Shown here: piece after piece, positions 28,683 through 37,341 of the stretch | Layout of the letters: the number at the start of each line of letters is the position of its first letter | Numbering within the stretch: position 1 is the stretch's first letter | Assembly: GCF_002585305.1 (NCBI RefSeq) | Contig: NZ_NUNF01000026.1 | Location: forward strand, 1-64,000 | Length of the DNA: 64,000 nucleotides | Source of the DNA: Bacillus sp. AFS037270 | Lineage (GTDB): Bacteria; Bacillota; Bacilli; Bacillales_B; DSM-18226 | Direction: 5' to 3' | Program-made: the position numbers and the translations under genes | The notes under the pieces: model-generated | Seen by the model: only the letters and a program-made list of their open reading frames with translations | Told to the model about the DNA's origin: nothing | Databases searched by the model: none

Positions 28683-29297
28683 TTATTCTTTTATTTTTGA
28701 TATCTCTGACGTTAAACGGGCTCTTTTTCGTTTCCGTAACCATACGTAAGTCATAAATAAGAGAAACGAAGCGATTCCTACACATGGAATATACGCTGGA
28801 TTAATATAAAAGGCCTTTCCTGCAAAAAATCCTGCTGACATAACTGGGATCGTCCACAAAAGCGTGCCTGCTAGGGAGAGCAGTCCAAATTTCCGGAAAG
28901 GTATTTTGGTGATCCCGGCAAAATACGGGCTGATTTGCCTTAGTCCCGGCATGTAAAATCCAAATAGAATGGTTTTCTGGGCATTTTTCGAGTAGAAACC
29001 AACGGCTTTTTCCCAGCGTTCATCAGTAATCCCTACATACTTGCCAAACTTTTTAACAAATGGGTAGCCTAAATATTTCCCGCAGGCGTAGGCAGAAAGC
29101 ATACCGGTAAACACCCCAAGGATTGCCACCAGCAAACTTAATTCAAATGAAAGTTTATGCTCTCCACACAATATCCCAATTAAAAAGAGCAGAGATTCCT
29201 CCGGAGCAGGAATCCCGACGATGCCGAAAAATAAACAGATAAAGATCACGACGTAACCATATAAATTGAAATAATGTAGGATCGATTCTATAGTCAT
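28683..29297 (-). CDS. DedA family membrane protein
   Basis: Membrane protein of 204 aa with four or five hydrophobic segments. DedA marks are GIPAPEESLLFLIG (about 28-41) and the basic loop GFYMPGLRQISPYFAGI (about 112-128), the F/Y-x-R-P-like region. DedA proteins take part in membrane lipid flipping and envelope homeostasis; some flip undecaprenyl phosphate. It follows the deacetylase by one base and ends the operon started by the response regulator. Confidence 0.87.
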   Translation of the reverse strand: MTIESILHYFNLYGYVVIFICLFFGIVGIPAPEESLLFLIGILCGEHKLSFELSLLVAILGVFTGMLSAYACGKYLGYPFVKKFGKYVGITDERWEKAVGFYSKNAQKTILFGFYMPGLRQISPYFAGITKIPFRKFGLLSLAGTLLWTIPVMSAGFFAGKAFYINPAYIPCVGIASFLLFMTYVWLRKRKRARLTSEISKIKE

Positions 29298-29298
29298 A

Positions 29299-29994
29299 TT
29301 ATAATTCCTTTAATGTAATAAATTTCGTCCCGTTATCGATAGCTTCCTTTAAATAGATTTCTAGATTGTTAATCATATAGCCAGGTGCATCTTGATCAGC
29401 TCCCAGTGTTTCCCCGCAGTCATGAAGCAAAAGGATCGACCCCGGTTCTACCACTGTCCGCAACTCTTCCAACAGGCCGTCTTTGGCCTTCTCTCTTTTC
29501 CAATCTCCAAAAATATGCGACCACATGATCTTTTTGTAAGGTTTGCTAATTATCAAGCTAAAAAGGTTGAAATGACCCCATGGCGGCCGATAAAAAGCGA
29601 CCTTTTCATTTGTGCATTCCATAATAGCCCGTTCTGTTAAGGCTAGCTCTTTTTTAATGCGAAAAGGTGAGCAGATCCAGCTTGAGACATGATGAAAATG
29701 ATGAATCCCGATCGTATGTCCTTCCTCGTTCATCCGTTTTATGATCTCCGGATAGCGTTTTACCTTATTGCCCACCACAAAAAAAGTAGCTTTGACATGA
29801 TACTTTTTTAACAGGTCCAACAACTGTGGGGTATAAATGGGATTAGGGCCATCGTCAAAAGTAATCGCGATTTTCTCAGACTGAAGCCTTTTCTTGATAC
29901 CCCAACTATTTATACGAATCAGCACTGTTGGTAATATCGCATAAACTAGTATGAACAAGATCATTAACCCGATGCTTAGCCATAATATTTTCAT
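29299..29994 (-). CDS. Polysaccharide deacetylase (NodB domain), membrane-anchored
   Basis: Protein of 231 aa with an N-terminal membrane anchor (about 5-25) and an extracytoplasmic NodB domain. The metal and catalytic motifs are TFDDGPNP (about 45-52), IGIHHFHH (about 96-103) and YRPPWG. It would remove N-acetyl groups from a wall polysaccharide or peptidoglycan. The last two motifs keep the usual Asp-His-His metal triad. AAAGGAA precedes the ATG. It lies between the sensor kinase and DedA genes in one operon. Confidence 0.87.
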   Translation of the reverse strand: MKILWLSIGLMILFILVYAILPTVLIRINSWGIKKRLQSEKIAITFDDGPNPIYTPQLLDLLKKYHVKATFFVVGNKVKRYPEIIKRMNEEGHTIGIHHFHHVSSWICSPFRIKKELALTERAIMECTNEKVAFYRPPWGHFNLFSLIISKPYKKIMWSHIFGDWKREKAKDGLLEELRTVVEPGSILLLHDCGETLGADQDAPGYMINNLEIYLKEAIDNGTKFITLKEL

Positions 29995-30007
29995 TATTGT
30001 TCCTTTC

Positions 30008-31369
30008 TCAGCTTTTCGGTAAAAATAATTCTGCCTCTGTTCCTACACCTTCCGTACTGCTGATTTTAATTTCACCATGATGCTGTTTCATGATATTTTT
30101 CGCAATGGCAAGACCTAGGCCTGTTCCCCCAGTTTCACGGCTTCTAGCCTTGTCCACTCGGTAAAATCGTTCAAAGATATTTTTAATTTCATATTCCGGT
30201 ATGCCAATTCCGTAATCTTTAACCTTAATGATGGTATTATGTTCGTTCTCGTTCAGATACACATCAATTTTGTCTGTACTATATTTGATGGCATTATCAA
30301 TGATAATAATGATGGCTTGTTTTAGCTTTAACTCATCCGCTGACACCGTAATAGATGGATTTGCGAAGTAAAGATTAATTTCCCGCTTATAAGCACTTTT
30401 AAGCTGTTTGATGATGTTCTGACATAAAATAACTAAATCAATGGGCTTGGCATCCAAGTGATTCCCTGATTCTGTATCAGCTAGGTTCAGAAATCTTTCG
30501 GTCATTTTTTGAATCCTAGTGGCTTCTGAATGGATGGTTTCAATTGCTTCCAGCGCCTCGGTCTCATTACGGATTCCGCGTCTTAATAGATGGTCCGCGT
30601 AACTCTTGATCACTGTCAGCGGGGTTTTTAATTCATGGGAAGCGTCGGAAATAAATTGTCGTTGTTTTTCGAGATTTTCTTCTAATCTGCCAATCATCCG
30701 ATTGAAGGTTACCGCCATTTTTTGCAGTTCGTCTCGTGTATCATGCTGGATGACAATTTTTTTCGGAATGCCGCTCTGTTCGATGTCCTCCATCGTGTTA
30801 ATCATGTTAGAAATCGGCCTCATAATCAAATTGGACAGCCAACGGCCGCCAAGCATCGCTAATAAGGCTCCTAAAATGGTACTAGAGATTTGTATCGATA
30901 GTAATACATCCTTCGCCAATTCGAGTCCTGATAATTTCTCGCCTATCTCCAGTGTCCCCGTAATTTGACCGCTGGAATGGATCGGGACCCTGACCATTAA
31001 AATTTGCTCTTCATGATTTTTTTGCCTGATTGTCTTTCTTACCGCTTCTTTTTCATTAACAAATTTAGGCTTGATTTTTGCTGCCAATTCTTTATCATTG
31101 GTTACTTCATTAGTCATTTTTGAACCTGGTTGAACAATCCTAATAAAAGAATGCATGGTTAAATAAGGTGTTAACTGATCTTTTTTTAGGGCAGAAGATT
31201 TGTCCAGGTTCATCTCCTTTATCAGGGTATCTGCTTTTTGATAAAGCTCTTGATCTTCCATGTTCACGGTTATTTTCATAAATGAAAAAAAGACAACCGC
31301 ATTCACAGCCACTAATACACAGAGAATCCAAGCAGTTGTCATGATGTTTATTTTGGTTGTAATCTTCAT
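30008..31369 (-). CDS. Sensor histidine kinase (YkoH-like)
   Basis: Membrane kinase of 453 aa. There is a helix at about 12-32, an extracytoplasmic sensing region to about 160, a second helix (about 165-185) and a HAMP linker. The HisKA box is DASHELKTPLTV (phosphorylated His near 246), followed by an ATPase domain with GIGIPEYE and GTGLGLAI. It begins three bases after the response regulator gene. It probably senses envelope state and drives its own operon with the deacetylase and DedA genes. The signal is unknown. Confidence 0.9.
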   Translation of the reverse strand: MKITTKINIMTTAWILCVLVAVNAVVFFSFMKITVNMEDQELYQKADTLIKEMNLDKSSALKKDQLTPYLTMHSFIRIVQPGSKMTNEVTNDKELAAKIKPKFVNEKEAVRKTIRQKNHEEQILMVRVPIHSSGQITGTLEIGEKLSGLELAKDVLLSIQISSTILGALLAMLGGRWLSNLIMRPISNMINTMEDIEQSGIPKKIVIQHDTRDELQKMAVTFNRMIGRLEENLEKQRQFISDASHELKTPLTVIKSYADHLLRRGIRNETEALEAIETIHSEATRIQKMTERFLNLADTESGNHLDAKPIDLVILCQNIIKQLKSAYKREINLYFANPSITVSADELKLKQAIIIIIDNAIKYSTDKIDVYLNENEHNTIIKVKDYGIGIPEYEIKNIFERFYRVDKARSRETGGTGLGLAIAKNIMKQHHGEIKISSTEGVGTEAELFLPKS

Positions 31370-31372
31370 TGC

Positions 31373-32077
31373 TTAATTCTCCTTTATGGTATAGCCAATT
31401 CCCCTCACTGTTTGAATAATGGTTGGGCCTCTAAAGCCTTCTTCGATTTTCTTTCGTAAATGTCTGATAAACACATCGATGACATTTGTTTCTCCCTCAT
31501 ATTCATATCCCCAGACATGAAACAGGATATTTTCTCTAGTGACAATTTTATTTTTATTAATTAACAAATAAACGAGCAAATCAAATTCCTTCGGGGTTAG
31601 GGTAATCGATACGTCCCCTCTGGTCACTTCTCGTGTTTCTCGATTGACAGTTAGGTCTTCAAACGATAAAACCGATTCTTCCGGTTGAGATGCCTTCATA
31701 GCAATTGAATTTTGTCGGAGGGTGGAACGCACTCGCGCCAATAGTTCCTCCATTTCAAACGGCTTTGTTATATAGTCATTGGCCCCTTGGTCAAGACCTG
31801 TCACCTTGTCCATCGTCAGGTTTCGGGCTGTTAACAATATAATTGGAACGAGGTTGTTTTCTTTTCGAATCCTTCTTAACACCTCAATCCCATTCATTTC
31901 AGGAAGCATGACATCTAATAGGATTAAATCCGGTTTTTCGGTGAATGCCGCCTGTAAGCCTTCTTTCCCGTCATAGGCGACTACTACCTCGTAACCTTCA
32001 TATTCGAGTTCAATTTTTAAAATTTTGGCAATTTGTCGTTCATCCTCAACAACCAAAATTTGCTGCTGTTGCTGCAT
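31373..32077 (-). CDS. OmpR/PhoB-family response regulator (YkoG-like)
   Basis: Cytoplasmic regulator of 234 aa. The receiver domain (1-120) has the acidic pair EDE (11-13), phospho-acceptor Asp55 in LLDVMLPE, Thr in LLTARN and Lys in YITKPFE. The C-terminal winged helix (about 135-232) ends VRGIGYTIKEN. It heads an operon of regulator, kinase, polysaccharide deacetylase and DedA. The next genes downstream form the envelope glycosylation set, a likely regulon by neighbourhood. Confidence 0.93.
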   Translation of the reverse strand: MQQQQQILVVEDERQIAKILKIELEYEGYEVVVAYDGKEGLQAAFTEKPDLILLDVMLPEMNGIEVLRRIRKENNLVPIILLTARNLTMDKVTGLDQGANDYITKPFEMEELLARVRSTLRQNSIAMKASQPEESVLSFEDLTVNRETREVTRGDVSITLTPKEFDLLVYLLINKNKIVTRENILFHVWGYEYEGETNVIDVFIRHLRKKIEEGFRGPTIIQTVRGIGYTIKEN

Positions 32078-32182
32078 GTTTTGCCCCCCTTTTTTAGTAA
32101 GGTAGAGAAACTTTATTTACTATATCCTCTTCAATTTAGCACTATTTTTTATTATTTTACTTGATTTAATTAAATTTTAATC

Positions 32183-32465
32183 TAGAAAAGCGAAAGATCC
32201 CGTTTAGCGCACGACAGGACTGAGCGCTTTGACTGAGATAAAGGAAAACCGAAATGCGGAAGCGCCTTGGTTAGGGGCGACAGGCATAAGACAAGCCGGC
32301 GAGAAGGCTGCTCTTTAGCCTTTTTGACGGCTTGTCTTATGACCCCGAGCCCCTAGGCGCTGTAGCTAGACAACACGGAGCTCAAGTCGATTCGATGTTG
32401 ACTTATCGTAGGGAAAAGAGCGAAGTCCACTAGTCGCTGGGCTCTGAAGCTGGACAATTCTCAAA
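32183..32465. repeat. Composite interspersed repeat, copy 2
   Basis: The best-preserved copy runs about 32254-32372. It opens GCGGAAGCGCCTTG, has long hairpin arms GGCATAAGACAAGCCGGC / CGGCTTGTCTTATGACC, and closes CCCTAGGCGCTGTAGCTAGAC. Partial relatives flank it on both sides (GCGCACGACAGGACTGAGCG; GCTGGGCTCTGAAGCTGGAC). No gene is seen in the 436 bases between the regulator and ctaG. The first 80 bases should hold the two-component promoter, but none is clear. Confidence 0.65.
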
Positions 32466-32513
32466 GCTAATGTTTTTATATTTTGTCCTATCTCATAAAA
32501 AAAAGAACAGCCC

Positions 32514-33287
32514 TCAGCCATTCCCAGTCAAATCACGTTCTATTACTTTATTTTTCAACCGAGCCGTTAGGAGTAAAGCGAATTTATGCATGCCCATCAT
32601 CAGTATTCCGGCAATTATGAGATCAATCCTTGAGTTAAATGCTGACGGAAATATACCGAGTGAATTTAGCCCAGCAGGTGTAATGCATAGACTTGTCATC
32701 ATTTCGCTTAGGAGAGGATTGGTTACACTTCCAAAAAGTCCACTCAAAATGAGCTGGCCGCAGGCCGGCAGCAGTAAAATTCCACTTAAGAAGGCATATT
32801 GTTTATTCTGCTCCCTTACAATCGGGCGCCAAATCATGAAGGATAAAAGTAATAGCAGGAACAGATAACTATTGTGGATGAACGGATTTAAGGTTAGAAA
32901 CGTTAAAACAGCTTGAAGATGATAGAAGAAAAACATGATGGCAAAGGTAACTAATGCAGCAAATGGGGACAGACTTATTCCTTTAATAATCGGTGTGTGG
33001 GTTTCTGGAATACCTAGTAAAAAAAGTGGTGGGATGACAAAAAATAATATACTCATCTGGATCATATGCAAGCTGAATAATAAATGATTGAGTGTCGATA
33101 AGGGGCTGCCCATTGTGAGATAGAGTAAGAATAAAGAGGAGAAGAATAATAATGGCTGGGTAGGATGGACTTTGAGTTCTGAATGCGTACGCAATAGAGC
33201 CACATATAAAACACCCATACAAAAAAGACCTGCCATTAATGGGATGTTCCACACCAACTGACCTTCAATCAAAAAAACATCTAGCAT
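32514..33287 (-). CDS. CtaG-like cytochrome c oxidase assembly factor
   Basis: Membrane protein of 257 aa with seven hydrophobic segments, of the Caa3_CtaG family. Histidines in membrane segments (LNHLLFSLHMIQMSILF, about 85-101, and FFYHLQAV) are the likely copper or haem-related residues. Family members help assemble the CuA/CuB centres of caa3 oxidase. The start is ATG 33287 with GGGAGGA eight bases upstream; the frame is open 17 codons further without a ribosome site. It stands alone, away from cta oxidase genes, so it may be a second paralogue. Confidence 0.82.
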   Translation of the reverse strand: MLDVFLIEGQLVWNIPLMAGLFCMGVLYVALLRTHSELKVHPTQPLLFFSSLFLLYLTMGSPLSTLNHLLFSLHMIQMSILFFVIPPLFLLGIPETHTPIIKGISLSPFAALVTFAIMFFFYHLQAVLTFLTLNPFIHNSYLFLLLLLSFMIWRPIVREQNKQYAFLSGILLLPACGQLILSGLFGSVTNPLLSEMMTSLCITPAGLNSLGIFPSAFNSRIDLIIAGILMMGMHKFALLLTARLKNKVIERDLTGNG

Positions 33288-33442
33288 ATTTCTCTTCCTC
33301 CCTCTGAATAATCCTGATGGGCACATGGAGAAAGTCACCTTTTTACAACGCTTATCTGAACTATAGATTATATGATTTCTATCTCGAAATATTCCTTAAA
33401 ATACCAGGGGTTCTTCGTTAGAAATGGAAATGGAGATGGAAA

Positions 33443-33486
33443 TGTAAAACACCCCTTCCATTATTTAATATAGAAGGAGTGTTTGG
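33443..33486 (-). terminator. Terminator of the CmpB-like gene
   Basis: AAACACTCCTTC / GGAAGGGGTGTTT stem and T run on the minus strand. The neighbouring GGTGTCAGGCACC (33494-33506) is a short sequence that recurs at 34179-34191. Confidence 0.75.
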
Positions 33487-33499
33487 ATTGGAAACGGTG

Positions 33500-34072
33500 T
33501 CAGGCACCAACGATTTCCTGGAGGGTGTGTTTTCGGATCGCGAGGACGAGATCGGCAAGGAAGTAGAGTCCTACAGCTGACCAGATCCAGGCCCATAGAG
33601 GCTCTATGCTACCATATAGCGAAACCATTCCGGGGTGAATCCACTTTATACAAAGTAGTGATAAAAATCCCCAGCAGATGGAAAAAGGTAAACAAATATG
33701 ACCATGCAGCTGGAACGGTGTTTCTGAATAATCCCACCATTGTCTTTGAAATAATTTCTGCAGCAGTGTCCCGCTTGCATACTCAACAAGGGTGGGGATG
33801 ATAAAACATAGAAGGAGTACGTATACCCAATGGGAACCCTGTGGAATTAAGTAGACCAATAGCACAGGGGCGACCCCGTACATCGGTTTAAAGGGGCCAA
33901 ATAAAAAATTCTCCTTAAAAAATTCCCGTTTGATGACGTAGTTATAACTATTTTCGAGCAGCCAGCCAATGAATGAATAGAACGTGAAATAAAAAAGGAT
34001 GGCAGCGGCTCCTTCCATCGTAAGTACTTCTACAAGTTGAAGTTCCAAGCCTTTTAACCAACTATGAGTCAT
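33500..34072 (-). CDS. Membrane protein of the putative ABC-transporter permease CmpB family
   Basis: Protein of 190 aa with five hydrophobic segments. The segments FYSFIGWLLENSYNYV (about 32-47), NFLFGPFKPMYG and WDYSETPFQLHGHICLPFSICWG identify the ABC_trans_CmpB family, whose members mostly stand without ATPases and have no proven transport role. The start is ATG 34072, seven bases after AAAGGTGG; a GTG six codons earlier overlaps that site. No ABC partner gene is near, so the transporter label is doubtful. Confidence 0.75.
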   Translation of the reverse strand: MTHSWLKGLELQLVEVLTMEGAAAILFYFTFYSFIGWLLENSYNYVIKREFFKENFLFGPFKPMYGVAPVLLVYLIPQGSHWVYVLLLCFIIPTLVEYASGTLLQKLFQRQWWDYSETPFQLHGHICLPFSICWGFLSLLCIKWIHPGMVSLYGSIEPLWAWIWSAVGLYFLADLVLAIRKHTLQEIVGA

Positions 34073-34169
34073 GGCTAATCCACCTTTCACGGATAAGAAT
34101 TTCCCATTTTAGGATTAACCGTGAAGATGGTATTTATTCCAGCAAATTCCGATTTTAAACAGCCATATA

Positions 34170-34196
34170 GTATAAAAGGTGCCTGACACCTTTTAG
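34170..34196 (-). terminator. Terminator of the FMN reductase gene
   Basis: AAAAGGTG-5 bases-CACCTTTT hairpin followed by TTTTAT on the minus strand. Confidence 0.65.
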
Positions 34197-34235
34197 ATAT
34201 CAGACACCTTTATATTAGTTGCAATAGGGAGAAAC

Positions 34236-34781
34236 TTAATTTCTAATTGTTTTTAATGCTCCGCTCCATTTTACTACTTCGTCAAGCATTGCAGTTACAT
34301 TTGTAAGGTGTAGTTCAGCTGGTTTGAAGACACTGCCATTTTCGAAGTCAGTGAATAATGACAAAGTTGGGTGTGTACGAACGTCTGCCACTTTTAATTC
34401 ACCTAAGATGCCGCGTAAGTGTTCAGCCGCACGAGCACCGCCAGTTGATCCATAGCTTACGATACCAGCAGCTTTGTCATTCCAAGCTTCTCGTGCAAAA
34501 TCAAGAGCATTTTTCAAAGCGCCTGTGATGCTGTGGTTGTATTCTTGAACAACGAATACGAAACCATCTAAGCTAGCTAGTTTTTGATTCCATGCAGCAA
34601 TCCCTGGTTCAGTTCCGTCAGTAGTTCCTAAGAATGGTAAGTTGAAGTCTGCGATATCAACGATTTCGTAATTAGCATCGCCGCGTTTGTCAGCAATTCC
34701 TTTTACCCATTCTCCTACTTGTGGACTAACGCGTCCTTGACGTGTACTTCCTAAAATAATCCCGATATTTAATTTTGTCAT
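34236..34781 (-). CDS. NAD(P)H-dependent FMN reductase
   Basis: Cytoplasmic flavodoxin-like reductase of 181 aa. FMN-phosphate loop GSTRQGRVS (about 9-17), then PFLGTTDGTEPGI and the FVVQEYNHSITGALKNALD segment (about 76-94) typical of NADPH-dependent FMN/azo/quinone reductases. The start at 34781 has GAGGAGG eight bases upstream. A second in-frame ATG at 34832 also has a ribosome site (AAGGCGGTG) and would add a 17-residue amphipathic head, MGFLNRLFGN...; either may be used. Single gene. Confidence 0.87.
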   Translation of the reverse strand: MTKLNIGIILGSTRQGRVSPQVGEWVKGIADKRGDANYEIVDIADFNLPFLGTTDGTEPGIAAWNQKLASLDGFVFVVQEYNHSITGALKNALDFAREAWNDKAAGIVSYGSTGGARAAEHLRGILGELKVADVRTHPTLSLFTDFENGSVFKPAELHLTNVTAMLDEVVKWSGALKTIRN

Positions 34782-35120
34782 TTTATTTTCCTCCTCTGGT
34801 GTGTTACCAAATAATCGATTTAAAAAACCCATTGTTAGCACCGCCTTCTTGATGTTATATCTTAGATGTGAGTATCTCAAAGTTGTTTATTTTTAATTCG
34901 AGATAATCATATAACATTATTTTTATCAAGTCAACTTTTTTTTGAAGGTAATGTGATGGATTTTGTAGACTAATCATTATAATTGGCTTGATCGCCATAT
35001 TAAACATAGTTTACATATTGGAATTTATTCAGAGAATAATATATAAATGCGTGATTCAGTTCACTTAATTGTTAATGTTTTTCATTTATATTATAGATAG
35101 AGAACAAAAGGAGGGACATT

Positions 35121-35441
35121 ATGGACAAGCAATCGATTAAGACCTATCAGGAATTTAGTGAGGACAAATTTACAAAACGGGTTATTTATAATAATGACAG
35201 CAGTACTGCATTTGTCCTAAACTTCTTTCCCGGACAAAAACTGCCCGCACATAAACACCCTGGCGCGGAGGTCTATCTGCTTGTGGTGTCCGGAAGCGGC
35301 ACGATTATCATTGACGGGAAAGAAATAGGGGTAACAGAAAAAGATGTAATTCACACCAGTGATAATGAGGAACTTTCTTTTATCAATACTAGCAGCGAAC
35401 CTGTTAGTCTGTATGTAGTGTTAAATAAGCTTTCCAAATAA
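35121..35441 (+). CDS. Cupin domain protein
   Basis: Small beta-barrel protein of 106 aa. The metal-binding cupin motif 1 is PAHKHPGAEVYLLVVSGSG (about 38-56) with two His and one Glu; motif 2 is weak (HTSDNEELSFINTS). It is a stand-alone cupin of unknown ligand. AAGGAGGG precedes the ATG. A 48-codon coiled-coil gene follows 44 bases downstream on the same strand and may be co-transcribed. Confidence 0.8.
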   Translation: MDKQSIKTYQEFSEDKFTKRVIYNNDSSTAFVLNFFPGQKLPAHKHPGAEVYLLVVSGSGTIIIDGKEIGVTEKDVIHTSDNEELSFINTSSEPVSLYVVLNKLSK

Positions 35442-35485
35442 GAAAAGATTGAAATGAAAAAATCATTGGATTTAAGGAGGACATA

Positions 35486-35632
35486 ATGGATATCGAAAAA
35501 AGTGATCGTCTACGTTCAATGCTTCAAGAGGCATTGACACCTTTTATAGAGAAGATAGAAAGGTTAGAGGCAGAAATTCAGTCGTTAAAAGAGGAACAAA
35601 GTGAGCTTATAAAAATACTCAAAAATCAGTAA
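35486..35632 (+). CDS. 48-aa coiled-coil small protein
   Basis: Short open frame with a perfect AAGGAGG five bases before its ATG. The product is highly charged and predicted almost wholly helical: MDIEKSDRLRSMLQEAL..., then FIEKIERLEAEIQSLKEEQ with leucine/isoleucine heptads. It has no membrane segment. It lies directly after the cupin gene and before an interspersed repeat. No family is recognised. The ribosome site and heptad pattern support a real gene. Confidence 0.65.
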   Translation: MDIEKSDRLRSMLQEALTPFIEKIERLEAEIQSLKEEQSELIKILKNQ

Positions 35633-35639
35633 TCAGATT

Positions 35640-35715
35640 GCTTCGGGAAAGGGTAAGGCGCCCGCCTATCGGCTTGTGACCTCGAGCCGATGGCGCCTGG
35701 AGCTGGACAATTTTC
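35640..35715. repeat. Interspersed repeat, copy 3 (short form)
   Basis: GGCGCC...ATCGGCT / AGCCGAT...GGCGCC forms a strong hairpin (about 35658-35695), followed by TGGAGCTGGACAATTTTCGAA. It shares the closing sequence with the other copies and could act as a terminator for the cupin unit. Confidence 0.6.
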
Positions 35716-35747
35716 GAAGTCGAAATTTATAATTTCTTATCTTTCAA

Positions 35748-35786
35748 GAAAAAAACCTAAGAGGCACCAATTTGGTTCCTCTTAGG
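35748..35786 (-). terminator. Terminator of minJ
   Basis: CCTAAGAGGAACC / GGTGCCTCTTAGG stem and TTTTTTT on the minus strand. Confidence 0.88.
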
Positions 35787-35814
35787 TCATAGCCTACAAA
35801 CAAATAGATTTTAC

Positions 35815-37008
35815 TTAGCAAATCTTTTCATCATACTTCCTTTCATCCTGAACAAACAGGACGCCAAGCTCATGGTGGTCTCCCTCATAAAGAGCACGCT
35901 GCACAAAGCGGATTTCGCCTTTTGTGTCGAACACTTCGAGCTTACAGTGGGCGCGATTTTTTTGCAGTGCTTCATAAAAGGTTTGTTCGTCGCGGACCAC
36001 AACACCATTGGCCTTCGAGATAATTTCGCCGACCTGAAGTCCCATCTTACTCGCCGGTGATTCTGGAATAACCCCAATAATCATGACACCGTTATTCTTC
36101 TTGGAAAAATAAGACGTCATACTGTCATCTTTCAAATAAGCAAACAGTGCTAACAGTTCGCGGCCAATGACAGCCAGTGCGGCTACAACAATCGAAATCA
36201 ATGGATACCAATAGCCTACCACCGAAAGCAGTGAAATTAGCGCGCCAAGGATGATAACCCGGCGGCCGTGAAGCTGAATCGCCACCTTTGGAAGCATTCC
36301 TTTAATTTGCTGGTGGAAACCAATCGCAAAGGGAACAAAGATTAGTGAATACTCTTTCGTCCCCAAATGGAAAACAGGCCACCAATCAAAAGGTAGATGA
36401 AGGGCATTTCCGGGGATCAGCAAGAACAAGGGCACCATCCAAAGGCGTTTGACCTCATGGACCCCAACTACCTGTCCACGCTTACTTTTTGCCAGTTTAG
36501 GGGAAGAACCTTTACTGGCATTTTTAAAAATCAAGATACCTTCTGCCAGTAACAATAATCCGAGAATGACAACCATTGACGGATAGACATTATCACCAAT
36601 CGAAGAAAACGTCTGTGAAAAAAGCGGAACCGACCAGTTATTTTGTGCAATGATAATGATTGCGAAAAATGCAGCCCCAATTGTATACACCGGTGAGATC
36701 AGACGTATATTAGTTGTCAACGACCAAATTAGCGTGAAAACAGCAATAAGCAAAATGGCTGCAAATGGAACCGCGATTCCTGCTGCAATCGTCACGATCG
36801 ACAGCACAAGCCCAATCACCATTCCCAATGGAAATAACTGCCGAAGTTCAAAATAGGCGTCCTCCGCTCGAATATGAAAATTTTTCCGTTCACGTTTTAC
36901 CCTCATGACTCCTAATACACCTGCAAGGAAAACGAGATAGTATAAAACAGGATGAAGAAAGAACCTGCCTGTCCCTTTCAAAAGCTCCACAAGCCACGTT
37001 TCTACCAT
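35815..37008 (-). CDS. minJ: PDZ-domain membrane protein MinJ, division-site topology factor
   Basis: Protein of 397 aa, the same length as B. subtilis MinJ (YvjD), and in the same place next to ctpB. About seven hydrophobic segments occupy 10-290; a PDZ domain (about 305-385) follows with the ligand loop GVIPESPASKMGLQVGEIISK. In Bacillus it links the polar protein DivIVA to MinD/MinC so that division is blocked at poles. A ribosome site AGGTGG...AGGA lies before ATG. It has its own terminator. No missing part is evident. Confidence 0.88.
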   Translation of the reverse strand: MVETWLVELLKGTGRFFLHPVLYYLVFLAGVLGVMRVKRERKNFHIRAEDAYFELRQLFPLGMVIGLVLSIVTIAAGIAVPFAAILLIAVFTLIWSLTTNIRLISPVYTIGAAFFAIIIIAQNNWSVPLFSQTFSSIGDNVYPSMVVILGLLLLAEGILIFKNASKGSSPKLAKSKRGQVVGVHEVKRLWMVPLFLLIPGNALHLPFDWWPVFHLGTKEYSLIFVPFAIGFHQQIKGMLPKVAIQLHGRRVIILGALISLLSVVGYWYPLISIVVAALAVIGRELLALFAYLKDDSMTSYFSKKNNGVMIIGVIPESPASKMGLQVGEIISKANGVVVRDEQTFYEALQKNRAHCKLEVFDTKGEIRFVQRALYEGDHHELGVLFVQDERKYDEKIC

Positions 37009-37139
37009 GTCCTGCCACCTGCCTCTATTAAATTTCTAGATATATGAAATAAAAATCTCTTAAACTTTATTTTACCAAATTAATAACATAAAACAAATTG
37101 CTAGTTTTTAGAAAAAAAAAAATGAGTTAAAATATCCAT

Positions 37140-37290
37140 TCATTTTGGTTTCAGATTGGAGGATTCCGCCAACTTTTGTAGGAATTCGGCGAATTTCTGA
37201 AGTATTTCCGCGCAACCCGCCACTATTTCCGCGGAAATTCTGGATAATTCCGCCTAACTAGACAATATTCCCGCCAAACCAGCTCTGAAC
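37140..37290. repeat. TTCCG short-repeat array
   Basis: Six degenerate units (GATTCCGCCAAC, AATTCGGCGAA, TATTTCCGCGCAA, TATTTCCGCGGAA, AATTCCGCCTAAC, TATTCCCGCCAAA) between minJ and ctpB, on the same strand as the arrays at 9655-9905 and 63080-63445. The rest of the 333-base gap (37009-37140) is A/T-rich with no gene. Confidence 0.6.
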
Positions 37291-37304
37291 CACGATTCAC
37301 TTCC

Positions 37305-37333
37305 ATAAAAAAACAGAGGCTAAAAGCCCCTGT
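37305..37333 (-). terminator. Terminator of ctpB
   Basis: ACAGGGGCT / AGCCTCTGT stem with a loop of three and TTTTTTT on the minus strand. Confidence 0.88.
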
Positions 37334-37341
37334 CAGGTCGT

